64,000 nt of DNA from JADFDG01 sp965232985 (GCA_965232985.1 CBDDRC010000039.1:62001-126000); one strand, 5' to 3'. Numbered from the stretch's first letter, positions 1 to 8,867 are shown. Made by a program: numbers and translations. Notes: generated from the letters alone by a model not told the origin.

Positions 1-168
1 AGATGATAACGGCAAGGAACACAGGCGCACTTGCAGCCATAAATCGGCCATAAAATAGCCCCGAAACAGGGGGGCTGCGGCAAAAGCCCGCTACAATCCG
101 CGCCCCGTACCAATCGTCTTGTACATCAACAACGCAACAACGCAGCCGCCAACAACGGAGCAACCCCG

Positions 169-2280
169 ATGGATCCCACCCGTGCCCTGCCCGGGCAACA
201 GAAGATTTCAGTCGATCAGGCCTTCCGCCTGGCCACCGAGCACCACGCCGCCGGCCGCCGCCAGCAGGCAGCAGACCTGGCGAGCCGGGTGGTTCGCGCC
301 GAACCGCGGCACGCTTTGGCCTGGCAACTGCTGGGCGTCATGGCCCACGAAGCGGGCAATACCCAGCGTGGTATCGAGCTGCTGAACAAAGCCATCCAGT
401 GCAACCCGATGATGAGCAATCTTTATGCCAACCGCGCCGAGATGCACCGCCTGCTCGGCAACCTGCCGCAGGCGATAGCGGATGGCGAGCAGGCGGTGCG
501 GCTCAGCCCGCGCTCCGCTATGGCCCACAGCAACCTGGGCATTGCCCTGTACAGCCAGGGGGAGACCGACCGGGCCGAGGCCTGCCAAAAACAGGCCCTG
601 CAGTTCGATGCCCATTGCCTGCCGGCGATCAACAATCTGGGCAGTATCTGCCGCGACCGCAAGGATCGCGCCGGCGCCATGGCGATGTATCGCCAGGCGC
701 TGGCGATACGCCCGGATTTCCTTGAGGCGGCCAACAACCTGGGCGCCGTAATGACGGAAACGGAAGACCCGGAAGGCGCCCTCAAAATGCTGCTGAAAGT
801 GGTGCAGGCGCGCCCCAACTACGCAGAAGCGCACTGCAATATCGGCAACGCCTTCATCGCACTCGAAAACTTCCAGAAGGCGGAAGTGGCGTTCAACAAT
901 GTTGTACGGATCAAACCGGATTATGCCGAGGCCTACGAAGGTCTTGCGCGTTGCGCCCAGGAACACCGCAATCCGGCACGTGCAGAACAATGCGCGCAAA
1001 AATCCATCGCACTCAAGCCTGCGCGCGCGGAAGCCTACAGCCTGCTCGGCCGTATCCTCTCCGAGCAGAGCTTCCCGGAGCAGGCCGCAGCGGCCTTCGA
1101 AAAAGCGCTGGCGCTCGATTCAAAACTCATCAGCGCGCACCTGGGAAAGGGGCGGCTACAGATGGAACTGGGCAAAATGGACGACGCAGAGCAGAGTTTC
1201 CGCGCAGCGCTTGCGCTTGATCCGGAAAGTATTGCCCCGCGACTCTCACTGACGCAGGTGAAAAAAGCCGACGCGGCAGACGAGAACTTCACTGCACTGC
1301 TCGATCTGGAAAAGAAGATCGACGAGATGCCGGAAACAAAAGCCATGTCAGTACACTTCGCCCTGGGCAAGGCGCTGGAAGACGTGAAACGTTACGATGA
1401 CGCATTCCCGCATTATCTGGCAGGCTGCCGCCTGAAGCGCAAGCGTATCGAGTACAGCGCCGACAACAATTCCAGCGTCACCGACAACATCTGCAAGGCG
1501 TTCAGCCGGGAGATGATCGATGGCCTGCGCGGCGCCGGCGAGACAGCAGACACGCCAATTTTCGTGCTGGGCATGCCGCGCTCTGGCACCACGCTGACGG
1601 AAACCATCATTGCCAGCCATCCTGATGTTTATGGTGCCGGCGAGCTGCCGGATTTGATGCAGATTGCCGGCCAACCCATCGGCACGCCGGGTGAAGGCTA
1701 TCCGCTGAACATGACGCGCGTCACCCCGGCAGACCTGGCGCGCATGGGCGCACAATATATTGCGCAACTGAAAAAGCGCGCGCCAAATGCCAAACACATC
1801 ACCGACAAGATGCCGGCGAATTTCATGGCGCTCGGCCTGATTCACCTGATGCTGCCGAACGCGAAAATTGTTCATGTGCAGCGCAACGCGGTAGATACCT
1901 GCGTGTCGAATTTCACCCGCATGTTTCACAAGAGCCAGTACCAGAGCTACGATTTGCGCGAACTCGGCCGTTATTACCGTGACTATCTGCGGATCATGGC
2001 GCACTGGCGTGCAGTGCTGCCAGCCGGCGCGTTCTACGAAATTTCCTATGAAAAGCTGGTGACCGATCAGGAAGCCGAATCACGCAAATTGATCGCCTAC
2101 TGCGGGCTTGATTGGAACGAAGCCTGCCTGAGCCCGGATAAGACCGAACGCAACGTAAAAACGGCGAGTGTCACGCAGGTGCGCCAGCCGGTTTATCAAA
2201 CGTCGGTCGAGCGCTGGCGCGTGTATGAGAAATTCCTCGGCCCGCTGCTGGAAGAGCTTGGCGACGCGGCTAAGGCCTGA
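169..2280 (+). CDS. TPR-repeat sulfotransferase family protein
   Basis: 703-aa protein. The N-terminal half (about residues 15-365) is a run of roughly ten 34-residue tetratricopeptide repeats with the usual A/G/Y/P spacing. The C-terminal third is a PAPS-dependent sulfotransferase fold: a 5'-phosphosulfate loop with PRSGTT near residues 469-474, and a 3'-phosphate-binding segment with VQRNAVDTCVSNF near 566-582. No signal peptide or membrane segment is seen, so it is probably cytoplasmic. The family is common in gamma- and alphaproteobacteria; substrates are mostly unknown, and some relatives act on glycans or peptides. The ATG at 169 follows GGAGCAACCCCG. It lies 23 bp upstream of the yaeQ-like gene on the same strand, so the two may be cotranscribed. 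The family call is secure; the sulfated substrate cannot be read from sequence. Confidence 0.88.
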   Translation: MDPTRALPGQQKISVDQAFRLATEHHAAGRRQQAADLASRVVRAEPRHALAWQLLGVMAHEAGNTQRGIELLNKAIQCNPMMSNLYANRAEMHRLLGNLPQAIADGEQAVRLSPRSAMAHSNLGIALYSQGETDRAEACQKQALQFDAHCLPAINNLGSICRDRKDRAGAMAMYRQALAIRPDFLEAANNLGAVMTETEDPEGALKMLLKVVQARPNYAEAHCNIGNAFIALENFQKAEVAFNNVVRIKPDYAEAYEGLARCAQEHRNPARAEQCAQKSIALKPARAEAYSLLGRILSEQSFPEQAAAAFEKALALDSKLISAHLGKGRLQMELGKMDDAEQSFRAALALDPESIAPRLSLTQVKKADAADENFTALLDLEKKIDEMPETKAMSVHFALGKALEDVKRYDDAFPHYLAGCRLKRKRIEYSADNNSSVTDNICKAFSREMIDGLRGAGETADTPIFVLGMPRSGTTLTETIIASHPDVYGAGELPDLMQIAGQPIGTPGEGYPLNMTRVTPADLARMGAQYIAQLKKRAPNAKHITDKMPANFMALGLIHLMLPNAKIVHVQRNAVDTCVSNFTRMFHKSQYQSYDLRELGRYYRDYLRIMAHWRAVLPAGAFYEISYEKLVTDQEAESRKLIAYCGLDWNEACLSPDKTERNVKTASVTQVRQPVYQTSVERWRVYEKFLGPLLEELGDAAKA

Positions 2281-2303
2281 ACGGCAGGGCGAGGAACAGC
2301 CGC

Positions 2304-2858
2304 ATGGCCGCCAAAGCAACGGTGTACAAGGCGCATCTGAATGTTGCCGACACCGACCGTGGCTATTATGCGGACCATGCGCTCACCCTTGCCCTCCACC
2401 CTTCGGAGACCGAAGAGCGGCTGATGGTAAGGCTGCTTGCGTTCGCGCTCTACGCGAGCGAGCACCTCACCTTCACCCGCGGTATCAGCAATACCGACGA
2501 CGAACCCGATCTGTGGGAAAAGGATCTCACCGGCCAGATCGTACGCTGGATCGAGATCGGGCAGCCGGACGACACCCGGATTCGCAAAGCCTGCAATCGC
2601 TCACGCGAAGTTGTGGTGGTCGCTTTCGGCGCGCGCGCACCGGAACCCTGGTGGGAGAAGATCGCGCATTCGCTTGAGCGTTTCGATAACCTCACCGTGC
2701 TGCGCATTCCGGCGGAAACCTGCACCGCACTCACGGCAATGGCCGATCGCGCCATGGAATTGCAGGTGACGATCGAGGATGGCGTGGCGTTCGTATCCAG
2801 CAATGCCGATGCCAGCAGCGTGGAAGTGCAGCCACTGGTGTGGCGACGGCCGGGATAG
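2304..2858 (+). CDS. yaeQ: YaeQ family protein
   Basis: 184-aa protein matching the YaeQ family in full length (about 180 aa). It opens with the typical MA-KATVYKA strand, then the PSETEERLMVRLLAFALYA helix and a DEPDLW motif. Structures of the family show a PD-(D/E)XK nuclease-like fold, but a biochemical role is not firmly established; E. coli YaeQ was once reported to compensate for loss of the transcription factor RfaH. The gene starts 23 bp after the TPR-sulfotransferase and ends 11 bp before the converging end of nasA, with no obvious terminator in that gap. Confidence 0.88.
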   Translation: MAAKATVYKAHLNVADTDRGYYADHALTLALHPSETEERLMVRLLAFALYASEHLTFTRGISNTDDEPDLWEKDLTGQIVRWIEIGQPDDTRIRKACNRSREVVVVAFGARAPEPWWEKIAHSLERFDNLTVLRIPAETCTALTAMADRAMELQVTIEDGVAFVSSNADASSVEVQPLVWRRPG

Positions 2859-2869
2859 CGGCGGCGGAT

Positions 2870-5659
2870 TTACGGTACCAACAGGATAATCGGTGCGGTT
2901 GTTGTTGGCTGCGGCACTGTTGCCGGTGGCGCCAGTGATGCTGCGGATTGCGGCGCAACGAATGCCCCCAGCTCCGGAATGCAGGTGCCGCACTGGCTGC
3001 CGGCCCGGGTTGCTGCCATCAAGGCATTGACCGTACTGCAACCATTGCGCACGGCTTCCTGCAGCGTACGTTCGGAAACCTGCAGGCAGGCGCACATCTG
3101 GCGTGAGCAGGGTTGCTCGCCCGGCGGCAACAGGCCGGCCAACAGCCACATGCGTTGCGCATCATCGAGCGCACCCTGCGCAACCAGCCTTCGCAGCCAG
3201 TCGACGTGTTGTGGTGCGCCACCGGACTGCACAGCACCAAAAGCAATCAACACCCCGTCGACAAAACAGGCAAGCGCGGCGCGCCCTGCGGCCGGATCTT
3301 CGCGCGAAATCCACTGGCCCTGAAACTCGCTGCCGAGCACTGCCGCCAACTTTTCCTGCAACCAGGCCGCGAACGATGCCGGACGCTCGCCCTGCGCCAG
3401 GCGCAGGCGCACGCAACCGTCTTCCTGCGTGCGCACAACATAGTCGGCCTGCGGCATCGCCTGCTCCGTGCGCACCAGCAGCATGGCCTCGAGGGCCGCT
3501 GTCCACGGCGTTGCGCGCACCGGCGTGTGCTTGAATTCGGGCTGGCCGGACTGCGGATCGGTATCGGCGTTGACCAACGCGTTGACACAGGACGACGGCG
3601 CGATGGTGCGCGTCCAGTGCATCGGCGCGCAGACTTCACCGGGGCGAACGTGATCGGTGATGCGCGCGCGCAACAGCGCCCGACCCTGGGCGCTCGCGAC
3701 CGTGACAAAGCCGCGATCGACAATGCCCAGCGCCTGCGCATCCTGCGGATTGATCTCAAGCTCCGGTTCGTCGGTGTGGCGAACCAACCGGGGCACAATG
3801 CCGGTACGGGTCATGGTGTGCCACTGATCGCGCAGGCGGGCGGTATTGAGCAGCAGTGGCGCGTCGTGATGCGGCGCATGCGCCGGCCGGTGCGTGGCAA
3901 TGGCAATGAAGCGGGCGCGGTGGTCGGCGTGCATGAAACGGCCGTCGGTAAACAGGCGGGCGCCGTCATCACGCTGCTTTTTGTCGCCACCGGGCGCCAT
4001 GCGGCCCATGCGTACCGGCCACTGCACGGGCGCAAGCGCCTCGTATTGTGCATCGGTGAGGCTGGCAAGGCCGCCCAGATCGAAGAGTCGCCGCGGTTGC
4101 CGGCCGCTATTGCCCAGCGCAGACAACGCCGCATGTTCACGGAAAATTGCTGCCGCATTCGTGTACGGAAATTGCGCCGCATAACCAAGACGGCGCGCCA
4201 CCTGGGCCAGCGCCCACCAATCCGGTTTTGCTTCACCGGCTGCCGATACCAGCGCCCGTTGTCGGGAAATCCGTCGCTCGGAATTGGTGACTGTGCCGTC
4301 TTTCTCGCCCCAGGCCTGGGCCGGCAGCGCAACATGCGCGTGCCTGAGCGTGTCGTTATCGGCGACGCAATCGGAGACGACCACGAATTCGCAAGCAGCA
4401 ATGGCCTGCCGTACACGCTCAGCATTCGGCAGGCTCACCGCCGGATTGGTGCCGATGATCCAGAGAAACTTCACTTCGCCGCGCGCCACCGCCTCAAACA
4501 ATTCAACAGCCTTCAGGCCACGCTTCGCCGGCAAGGCAGTGCTGCGCCAGAACTGCGCCACTTGTGCGCGCGCGGTCGCGTCGTCGAAGCCGATGTGCGC
4601 GGCAAGCTGAGTTGCCAGACCACCCACTTCCCGCCCGCCCATGGCGTTGGGCTGGCCGGTAAGCGACAACGGCCCCGCACCGGGCTTGCCGATACGGCCG
4701 GTGGCCAGATGACAGTTGATGATCGCGTTCACCTTGTCGGTGCCGCCGGTGGACTGATTGACGCCCTGCGACCAGCAGGTAACGGTTTTCGGTGTGCGGG
4801 CAAACAGGTTGAAAAAGCCGAGCAGCACTTCGCCCGCAATACCGCAACGCGCCGCGAGCGCGTCGATGCTGTTTGCATCGGCGCGCGCTGCATTCAAGGC
4901 GCCACCATAACCGGCGGTGTGCTGCGCGATAAACGAGGCATCCAGCGCGCCCTGTTCAGCAAGATATGCGAGCAGACCGTTGAACAGCGCGGCATCGGTG
5001 CCGGGACGAATTGCCAGGTGCAGATCGGCAATGTCGCAGGTGGCGGTGCGGCGTGGATCGATCACCACCACTTTGGTGCCGCGCGCAGCCTGCGCGGCCT
5101 TGATGCGCTGAAACAGCACCGGATGGCACCAGGCGGTGTTGCTGCCGACCAGTACCACGAGATCGGCCAGCTCGAGATCTTCGTAGCAACCGGGAACCAC
5201 GTCTTCGCCGAATGCGCGCTGCTGCGCAACCACGGTCGATGCCATGCACAGGCGCGAATTGGTATCAATATTCGCCGTGCCGAGAAAACCCTTCACCAGT
5301 TTGTTGGCGACGTAATAATCCTCGGTAAGCAACTGGCCGCTGACGTAAAAACCAATGGCATCAGGCCCGTAAGCGTTGCGCACCCGAGCGATTTGTGCGG
5401 CGATGGTATCGAGCGCCTCGCCCCAGAATACCTCGCGGCCGTTGATGCGCGGACGCAGCAAACGGCTGGCAAGACCAAGGGTTTCATTGAGCGCCGTACC
5501 CTTGCTGCACAGCCTGCCGCCGTTCGCCGGATGCGTTGAATCGCCGGTAATCGTGATCAGTCGCGCATCGACATCCTTGAGGCCGGCCGCAATGCCGCAA
5601 CCCACGCCGCAATAAGCGCAGACGGTATGCGTGACGGGTACGCTGCTGCTGTCGACCAT
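2870..5659 (-). CDS. nasA: Assimilatory nitrate reductase, large catalytic subunit
   Basis: 929-aa molybdopterin (bis-MGD) oxidoreductase reducing nitrate to nitrite in the cytoplasm. The N-terminal [4Fe-4S] site is Cys14, Cys17, Cys21 and Cys51 (CAYCGVGC, then NGGRLCSKG). Molybdopterin domains follow, then a C-terminal molydopterin dinucleotide-binding domain (LRDQWHTMTRTG, then PMHWT). The extreme C-terminus carries a BFD-like [2Fe-2S] domain with Cys856-x-Cys858 and Cys890-x2-Cys893. That extra cluster is typical of NasA proteins that take electrons without a separate small FeS subunit. The start overlaps the nirD stop by one base (TGATG), so translation is probably coupled. It is the last gene of nirB-nirD-nasA. 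The tail after the BFD domain is Ala/Pro-rich and looks disordered. Confidence 0.96.
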   Translation of the reverse strand: MVDSSSVPVTHTVCAYCGVGCGIAAGLKDVDARLITITGDSTHPANGGRLCSKGTALNETLGLASRLLRPRINGREVFWGEALDTIAAQIARVRNAYGPDAIGFYVSGQLLTEDYYVANKLVKGFLGTANIDTNSRLCMASTVVAQQRAFGEDVVPGCYEDLELADLVVLVGSNTAWCHPVLFQRIKAAQAARGTKVVVIDPRRTATCDIADLHLAIRPGTDAALFNGLLAYLAEQGALDASFIAQHTAGYGGALNAARADANSIDALAARCGIAGEVLLGFFNLFARTPKTVTCWSQGVNQSTGGTDKVNAIINCHLATGRIGKPGAGPLSLTGQPNAMGGREVGGLATQLAAHIGFDDATARAQVAQFWRSTALPAKRGLKAVELFEAVARGEVKFLWIIGTNPAVSLPNAERVRQAIAACEFVVVSDCVADNDTLRHAHVALPAQAWGEKDGTVTNSERRISRQRALVSAAGEAKPDWWALAQVARRLGYAAQFPYTNAAAIFREHAALSALGNSGRQPRRLFDLGGLASLTDAQYEALAPVQWPVRMGRMAPGGDKKQRDDGARLFTDGRFMHADHRARFIAIATHRPAHAPHHDAPLLLNTARLRDQWHTMTRTGIVPRLVRHTDEPELEINPQDAQALGIVDRGFVTVASAQGRALLRARITDHVRPGEVCAPMHWTRTIAPSSCVNALVNADTDPQSGQPEFKHTPVRATPWTAALEAMLLVRTEQAMPQADYVVRTQEDGCVRLRLAQGERPASFAAWLQEKLAAVLGSEFQGQWISREDPAAGRAALACFVDGVLIAFGAVQSGGAPQHVDWLRRLVAQGALDDAQRMWLLAGLLPPGEQPCSRQMCACLQVSERTLQEAVRNGCSTVNALMAATRAGSQCGTCIPELGAFVAPQSAASLAPPATVPQPTTTAPIILLVP

Positions 5660-6024
5660 CAGGCTACCCGCTTGCCGTCGGGAATCGGTTCGGTGCCCAC
5701 TTCAATGCGGCCACGCAGCGTGCGTACCGGGTACACCGGCACCCGCACATCGGCCTGCTCCACGCACTGGCCACTGACCAGGCTGAAGTGCTGCTTGTAG
5801 ATCGGTGAAGCGATCACCAGTTCGCCCTTCAGATCGCCAACGATGCCACGCGACAGCACGTTGGCACCACTAAACGGATCGTGGTTGCCGATGGCATACA
5901 CGGAACCACGCGGCAGGCGGAAAAGTGCCACCTGCACGCCGTTGACGAGTGCGCAGGCGCCGCGACCAGGAACAAGATCGTCGATATGGCAGACCGGAAT
6001 GAATTGCATGACAGTATTTTTCAT
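5659..6024 (-). CDS. nirD: Nitrite reductase [NAD(P)H] small subunit
   Basis: 121-aa Rieske-like protein that pairs with NirB. It has the NirD features VCHIDDLVPG, an A-[IV]-GNHDPFSGA segment and SPIYKQHFSL. As in other NirD proteins the Rieske Cys-His ligands are absent, so it should hold no cluster. The ATG at 6024 was chosen rather than the longer frame from 6096. It is preceded by GAGGAATCGACC, a good ribosome site, and lies 10 bp after the nirB stop; the longer version would overlap nirB. It is the middle gene of nirB-nirD-nasA. Confidence 0.95.
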   Translation of the reverse strand: MKNTVMQFIPVCHIDDLVPGRGACALVNGVQVALFRLPRGSVYAIGNHDPFSGANVLSRGIVGDLKGELVIASPIYKQHFSLVSGQCVEQADVRVPVYPVRTLRGRIEVGTEPIPDGKRVA

Positions 6025-6034
6025 GGTCGATTCC

Positions 6035-8563
6035 TCATGCTTCCTGTTTTTCCGGCGTTGCCTTCTCGTCGGCGACCGCCGGACGAATCTGGCCACGCTC
6101 GCGCACGAACACTACGTTGTCGTCCTGCGCATCGCTGTTGATAAAGGTACGGAAGCGCGCCCGCTTGACCGGATCTTCCACCGTGCTGCGCCATTCGTCC
6201 TGATAAGTGCTGATCACCAGCGCCATCTCGGCTTCCAGATCGGCGCCAAGGCCCAGCGAATCGCCGACGACAACGTCCTTGAGATATTGCAAACCACCTT
6301 CGAGATTGTCGCGCCAGGTGCTGGTGCGTTGCAGACGGTCAGCGGTGCGGATGTAAAACATCAGGAAACGGTCGATGTAGCGCAGCAGCGTCACGTCGTC
6401 GAGATCGCTGGCGAGCAGCTCGGCATGGCGCGGCTTCATGCCGCCGTTGCCGCAAACGTAAAGATTCCAGCCCTTTTCGGTGGCGATTACGCCAACGTCC
6501 TTGGACTGCGCCTCGGCACATTCGCGCGTACAACCGGAGACGGCCATCTTGATTTTGTGCGGCGCGCGCAGGCCCTTGTAGCGATTTTCAACGAGGATCG
6601 CCATGCCGACAGAATCCTGCACGCCGTAGCGGCACCAGGTGCTGCCGACACAGCTCTTCACGGTGCGCAACGCCTTGCCGTAGGCATGGCCGGATTCCAG
6701 ACCGGCAGCGATCAATTCTTCCCAGATCAGCGGCAGTTGTTCGAGGCGGGCACCGAACAGGTCGATGCGCTGGCCACCGGTTATCTTGGTGTAAAGATCG
6801 TATTTTTTCGCCACGGAACCGATCACCAGCAACGCGTCCGGGGTGATCTCGCCACCCGGGATGCGCGGCACCACGGAGTAGGTGCCGTCTTTCTGAATGT
6901 TGGCGAGCACATGGTCGTTGGAATCCTGCAGGCCAGCGTGCTCGTTTTTCAGTACGTAGTCGTTCCAGCAGGAGGCAAGAATCGAGGCGATGGCCGGCTT
7001 GCAGATGTCGCAGCCCAGGCCCACGCCGTGTTTGTTGCGCAGTTCATCGAATGTTTTCAGCTGGCCAACACGCGCCAGGCTGTATAACTCCTGCCGCGTA
7101 TAGGCAAAGTGCTCGCAGATATCCTTCTTTACCTCGACACCGAGTTTTTTCAGCTCGCTATTCATGATCTGGGTGACCAGCGGCACGCAACCGCCGCAGG
7201 TGGTGCCGGCCTTGGTGCAATCTTTCAGCGCGGCCACGCTGTGCGCACCGTCACGTACCGCCTTGCACAACTCGCGCTTGCTCACGGCATTGCAGGAACA
7301 GATCTGCGCGGTTTCCGGCAGCGCATCCACTCCGATGCCGGCCGAGGATTTGCCATCCGTGGCCGGCAAAATCATCGATTCCGGCTGGGCTGGCAGCGTC
7401 ACGCTGTTGAGCATGATCTGCAGCAGGGTGCCGTAATCGGAGGCCTCGCCGACCAACACCGCACCGAGCAGCGTCTTGTTGTCGGCACTGACGACGATCT
7501 TTTTGTACACGCCGTTCGGTTCGTCGATCCAGGCATAGGCGCGCGCACCGGCAGTTTGTGCGTGCGCATCGCCGATGCTGGCAACGTCCACACCCATCAG
7601 CTTGAGCTTGGTGGACATGTCGGCGCCCTGGAACAGCACATCGCCGCCAGCAATCTGCGCCGCCGCAGCCTTGGCCATTTCATAACCCGGAGCGACCAGC
7701 CCGTAGATGCGGCCGCCCCACAGCGCGCACTCACCGATGGCGTAAATGGCGGGATCGGAAGTGCGGCACTGGTCGTTGACGACAATGCCGCCGCGCGCAC
7801 CGGTTTCGATGCCGCAGGCCTTGGCCAGCGCGTCCTGCGGCCGGATGCCGGCCGAGAACACCAGCATGTCGGTTTCGAGAACCGTGCCATCAGCAAAGTT
7901 CAGGCGGTGCCGGTGTGCTTCACCATCGACGATTTCCTTGGTGTTGCGGTTCGTATGCACATGCACGCCGAGCATCTCGATCTTGCGCCGCAGCATGGTG
8001 CCACCGCCGTCGTCGATCTGCACCGCCATCAGGCGCGGCGCAAACTCGACGACATTGGTTTCCAGGCCAAGATCGCGCAGTGCTTTCGCCGCTTCGAGAC
8101 CCAACAGGCCGCCACCGATCACCACCCCGGTTTTCGCCTGTGCCGCAGAGGTGCGAATGGCGTCAAGATCCTCAATGGTGCGATAAACATGCACATGCGC
8201 ACGATCGTTGCCAGGCACCGGTGGCACGAATGGAAATGAACCGGTGGCCAGCACCAGCGCATCGTAGGGAACAACGTTGCCGTCGCTGCCGGTTACTGTT
8301 TTTGCCACCCGATCAATCGCGCTTGCCCGCACACCCAGCTTCAGCGCAATGCCGTGCCGGGTGTAGAAATCGCCCGGCGCGAGCAGCAGATCCTCAGCGC
8401 TGCGGCCGGTGAAATATTCCGAGAGATGAACGCGATCGTAGGCAGCACGGGGTTCTTCGCAGAATACGGTGATATCAAACGCCGTGCTGCCGGCGAGCAC
8501 CGCTTCCAGGAATTTCTGGCCGACCATGCCGTTGCCGATCACAACCAGTTGCTGCTTTGCCAT
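6035..8563 (-). CDS. nirB: Nitrite reductase [NAD(P)H] large subunit
   Basis: 842-aa cytoplasmic sirohaem enzyme reducing nitrite to ammonium. Domain order: N-terminal FAD/NAD(P)H oxidoreductase (VVIGNGMVG at the start; VIGGGLLGLEAA in the middle); a BFD-like [2Fe-2S] domain near residues 421-460 (CSCNAV then CGGC); a second BFD-like segment around 486-523 (ICEHFAYTRQEL, GCDICKP); and a ferredoxin-type sirohaem/[4Fe-4S] domain whose ligands lie in STWCRYG and SGCTRECAEA, about 636-680. The ATG at 8563 follows AAGAGGTACGAAGAA. The frame stays open to 8662, but that extension runs back through the leader terminator and is not expected to be translated. It is the first gene of the operon, behind a sigma-54 promoter and an attenuator leader. 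Confidence 0.96.
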   Translation of the reverse strand: MAKQQLVVIGNGMVGQKFLEAVLAGSTAFDITVFCEEPRAAYDRVHLSEYFTGRSAEDLLLAPGDFYTRHGIALKLGVRASAIDRVAKTVTGSDGNVVPYDALVLATGSFPFVPPVPGNDRAHVHVYRTIEDLDAIRTSAAQAKTGVVIGGGLLGLEAAKALRDLGLETNVVEFAPRLMAVQIDDGGGTMLRRKIEMLGVHVHTNRNTKEIVDGEAHRHRLNFADGTVLETDMLVFSAGIRPQDALAKACGIETGARGGIVVNDQCRTSDPAIYAIGECALWGGRIYGLVAPGYEMAKAAAAQIAGGDVLFQGADMSTKLKLMGVDVASIGDAHAQTAGARAYAWIDEPNGVYKKIVVSADNKTLLGAVLVGEASDYGTLLQIMLNSVTLPAQPESMILPATDGKSSAGIGVDALPETAQICSCNAVSKRELCKAVRDGAHSVAALKDCTKAGTTCGGCVPLVTQIMNSELKKLGVEVKKDICEHFAYTRQELYSLARVGQLKTFDELRNKHGVGLGCDICKPAIASILASCWNDYVLKNEHAGLQDSNDHVLANIQKDGTYSVVPRIPGGEITPDALLVIGSVAKKYDLYTKITGGQRIDLFGARLEQLPLIWEELIAAGLESGHAYGKALRTVKSCVGSTWCRYGVQDSVGMAILVENRYKGLRAPHKIKMAVSGCTRECAEAQSKDVGVIATEKGWNLYVCGNGGMKPRHAELLASDLDDVTLLRYIDRFLMFYIRTADRLQRTSTWRDNLEGGLQYLKDVVVGDSLGLGADLEAEMALVISTYQDEWRSTVEDPVKRARFRTFINSDAQDDNVVFVRERGQIRPAVADEKATPEKQEA

Positions 8564-8625
8564 TTCTTCGTACCTCTTGTCTGGCGCACCGCTTTGTTGC
8601 GCACTGCCATGCCCTAATCGGGACC

Positions 8626-8660
8626 AAAAAAAAGGCGCCTCCGGTTGCCCGAAAGACGCC
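8626..8660 (-). terminator. Intrinsic terminator in nirB leader
   Basis: Read on the minus strand, GGCGUCUUUCGG and CCGGAGGCGCC form an 11-bp stem with one bulged U. The loop is the GNRA tetraloop GCAA and eight U follow. It lies about 60 bp upstream of nirB with no gene in front, so it must act as an attenuator. The same design, bulge included, recurs before nrtA. Confidence 0.85.
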
Positions 8661-8667
8661 ATCGTCT
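8654..8667 (-). promoter_or_regulatory. Candidate ANTAR hexaloop hairpin overlapping the nirB terminator
   Basis: On the minus strand AGAC-[GAUGGC]-GUCU forms a 4-bp stem with a six-base loop and uses the 5' arm of the terminator, so the two structures exclude each other. Loop position 4 is G as in the ANTAR consensus, but position 1 is G rather than A. The match is weaker than at nrtA. Confidence 0.5.
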
Positions 8668-8763
8668 GAATTACCCGTGCACTGTCTGCGCTGTCGCTGC
8701 TTGTCTACAACAAACAACCCATCCGCCATTGGAGGGTGACGCGACATATCTGCCCAAAGCCAG

Positions 8764-8779
8764 TGCAACTCGTATGCCA
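8764..8779 (-). promoter_or_regulatory. Sigma-54 promoter of nirB-nirD-nasA
   Basis: The minus strand reads TGGCAT-ACGAG-TTGCA. This gives GG-N10-GC with near-consensus -24 (TGGCAC) and -12 (TTGCA) elements. The predicted start is near 8753, upstream of the attenuator. A sigma-54 promoter fits NtrC-type control of nitrate assimilation. Confidence 0.75.
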
Positions 8780-8800
8780 ACCCTGAATCGCACCGGAAAT

Positions 8801-8816
8801 TACCACCTTGGTGGTA
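8801..8816. promoter_or_regulatory. Perfect palindrome upstream of nirB (unknown operator)
   Basis: TACCACC-TT-GGTGGTA has two perfect 7-bp arms. It is centred about 55 bp upstream of the inferred nirB start. CC and GG are only 2 bp apart, not 5, so it is not a standard NtrC site. It is immediately followed by a second inverted repeat, ATTCAG-N5-CTGAAT at 8816-8832. The protein that binds is unknown. Confidence 0.5.
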
Positions 8817-8852
8817 TTCAGTGCACCTGAATCCCTTGGTATTTCAGACTTG

Positions 8853-8867
8853 GCGCCATCACGGTGC
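8853..8867. promoter_or_regulatory. NtrC-like binding site
   Basis: GCGCC-ATCAC-GGTGC differs by one base from the NtrC dyad GCACC-N5-GGTGC. It is centred about 107 bp upstream of the nirB start site, a usual enhancer distance, and it also lies upstream of narK. It is inferred from one match only. Confidence 0.45.

Larger units (their letters stand above)
8564..8753 (-). promoter_or_regulatory. nirB attenuator leader (NasT/ANTAR type)
   Basis: About 190 nt lie between the inferred start site (near 8753) and the nirB ATG. The leader contains an upstream hairpin at 8694-8713 (7-bp stem UUGUUGU/GCAGCGA with a six-base loop AGACAA), a small alternative hairpin at 8654-8667, and a terminator at 8626-8660. 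This is the layout of NasR/NasT-controlled nitrate leaders, where an ANTAR protein stabilises hexaloop hairpins that exclude the terminator. The upstream loop has A at position 1 but C, not the usual G, at position 4. Assignment of the first ANTAR hairpin is therefore uncertain. Confidence 0.65.

Noticed and set aside
57..76. Hairpin AGCCCC...GGGGCT near the left edge
   Set aside because: It has a T-rich flank only on the minus strand, where no gene ends; the preceding gene is outside the window, so it cannot be assigned.
3113..5539. 808-codon open frame opposite nasA
   Set aside because: Low-complexity Arg/Gly/Ala-rich translation; the other strand encodes full-length NasA with all cofactor motifs. 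Typical GC-rich shadow.
5843..8239. Two long frames opposite nirB
   Set aside because: They are broken by a stop between them and lie over a complete sirohaem reductase.
8564..8662. N-terminal extension of nirB
   Set aside because: It passes through the attenuator hairpin and U-tract; AAGAGG directly precedes the ATG at 8563.
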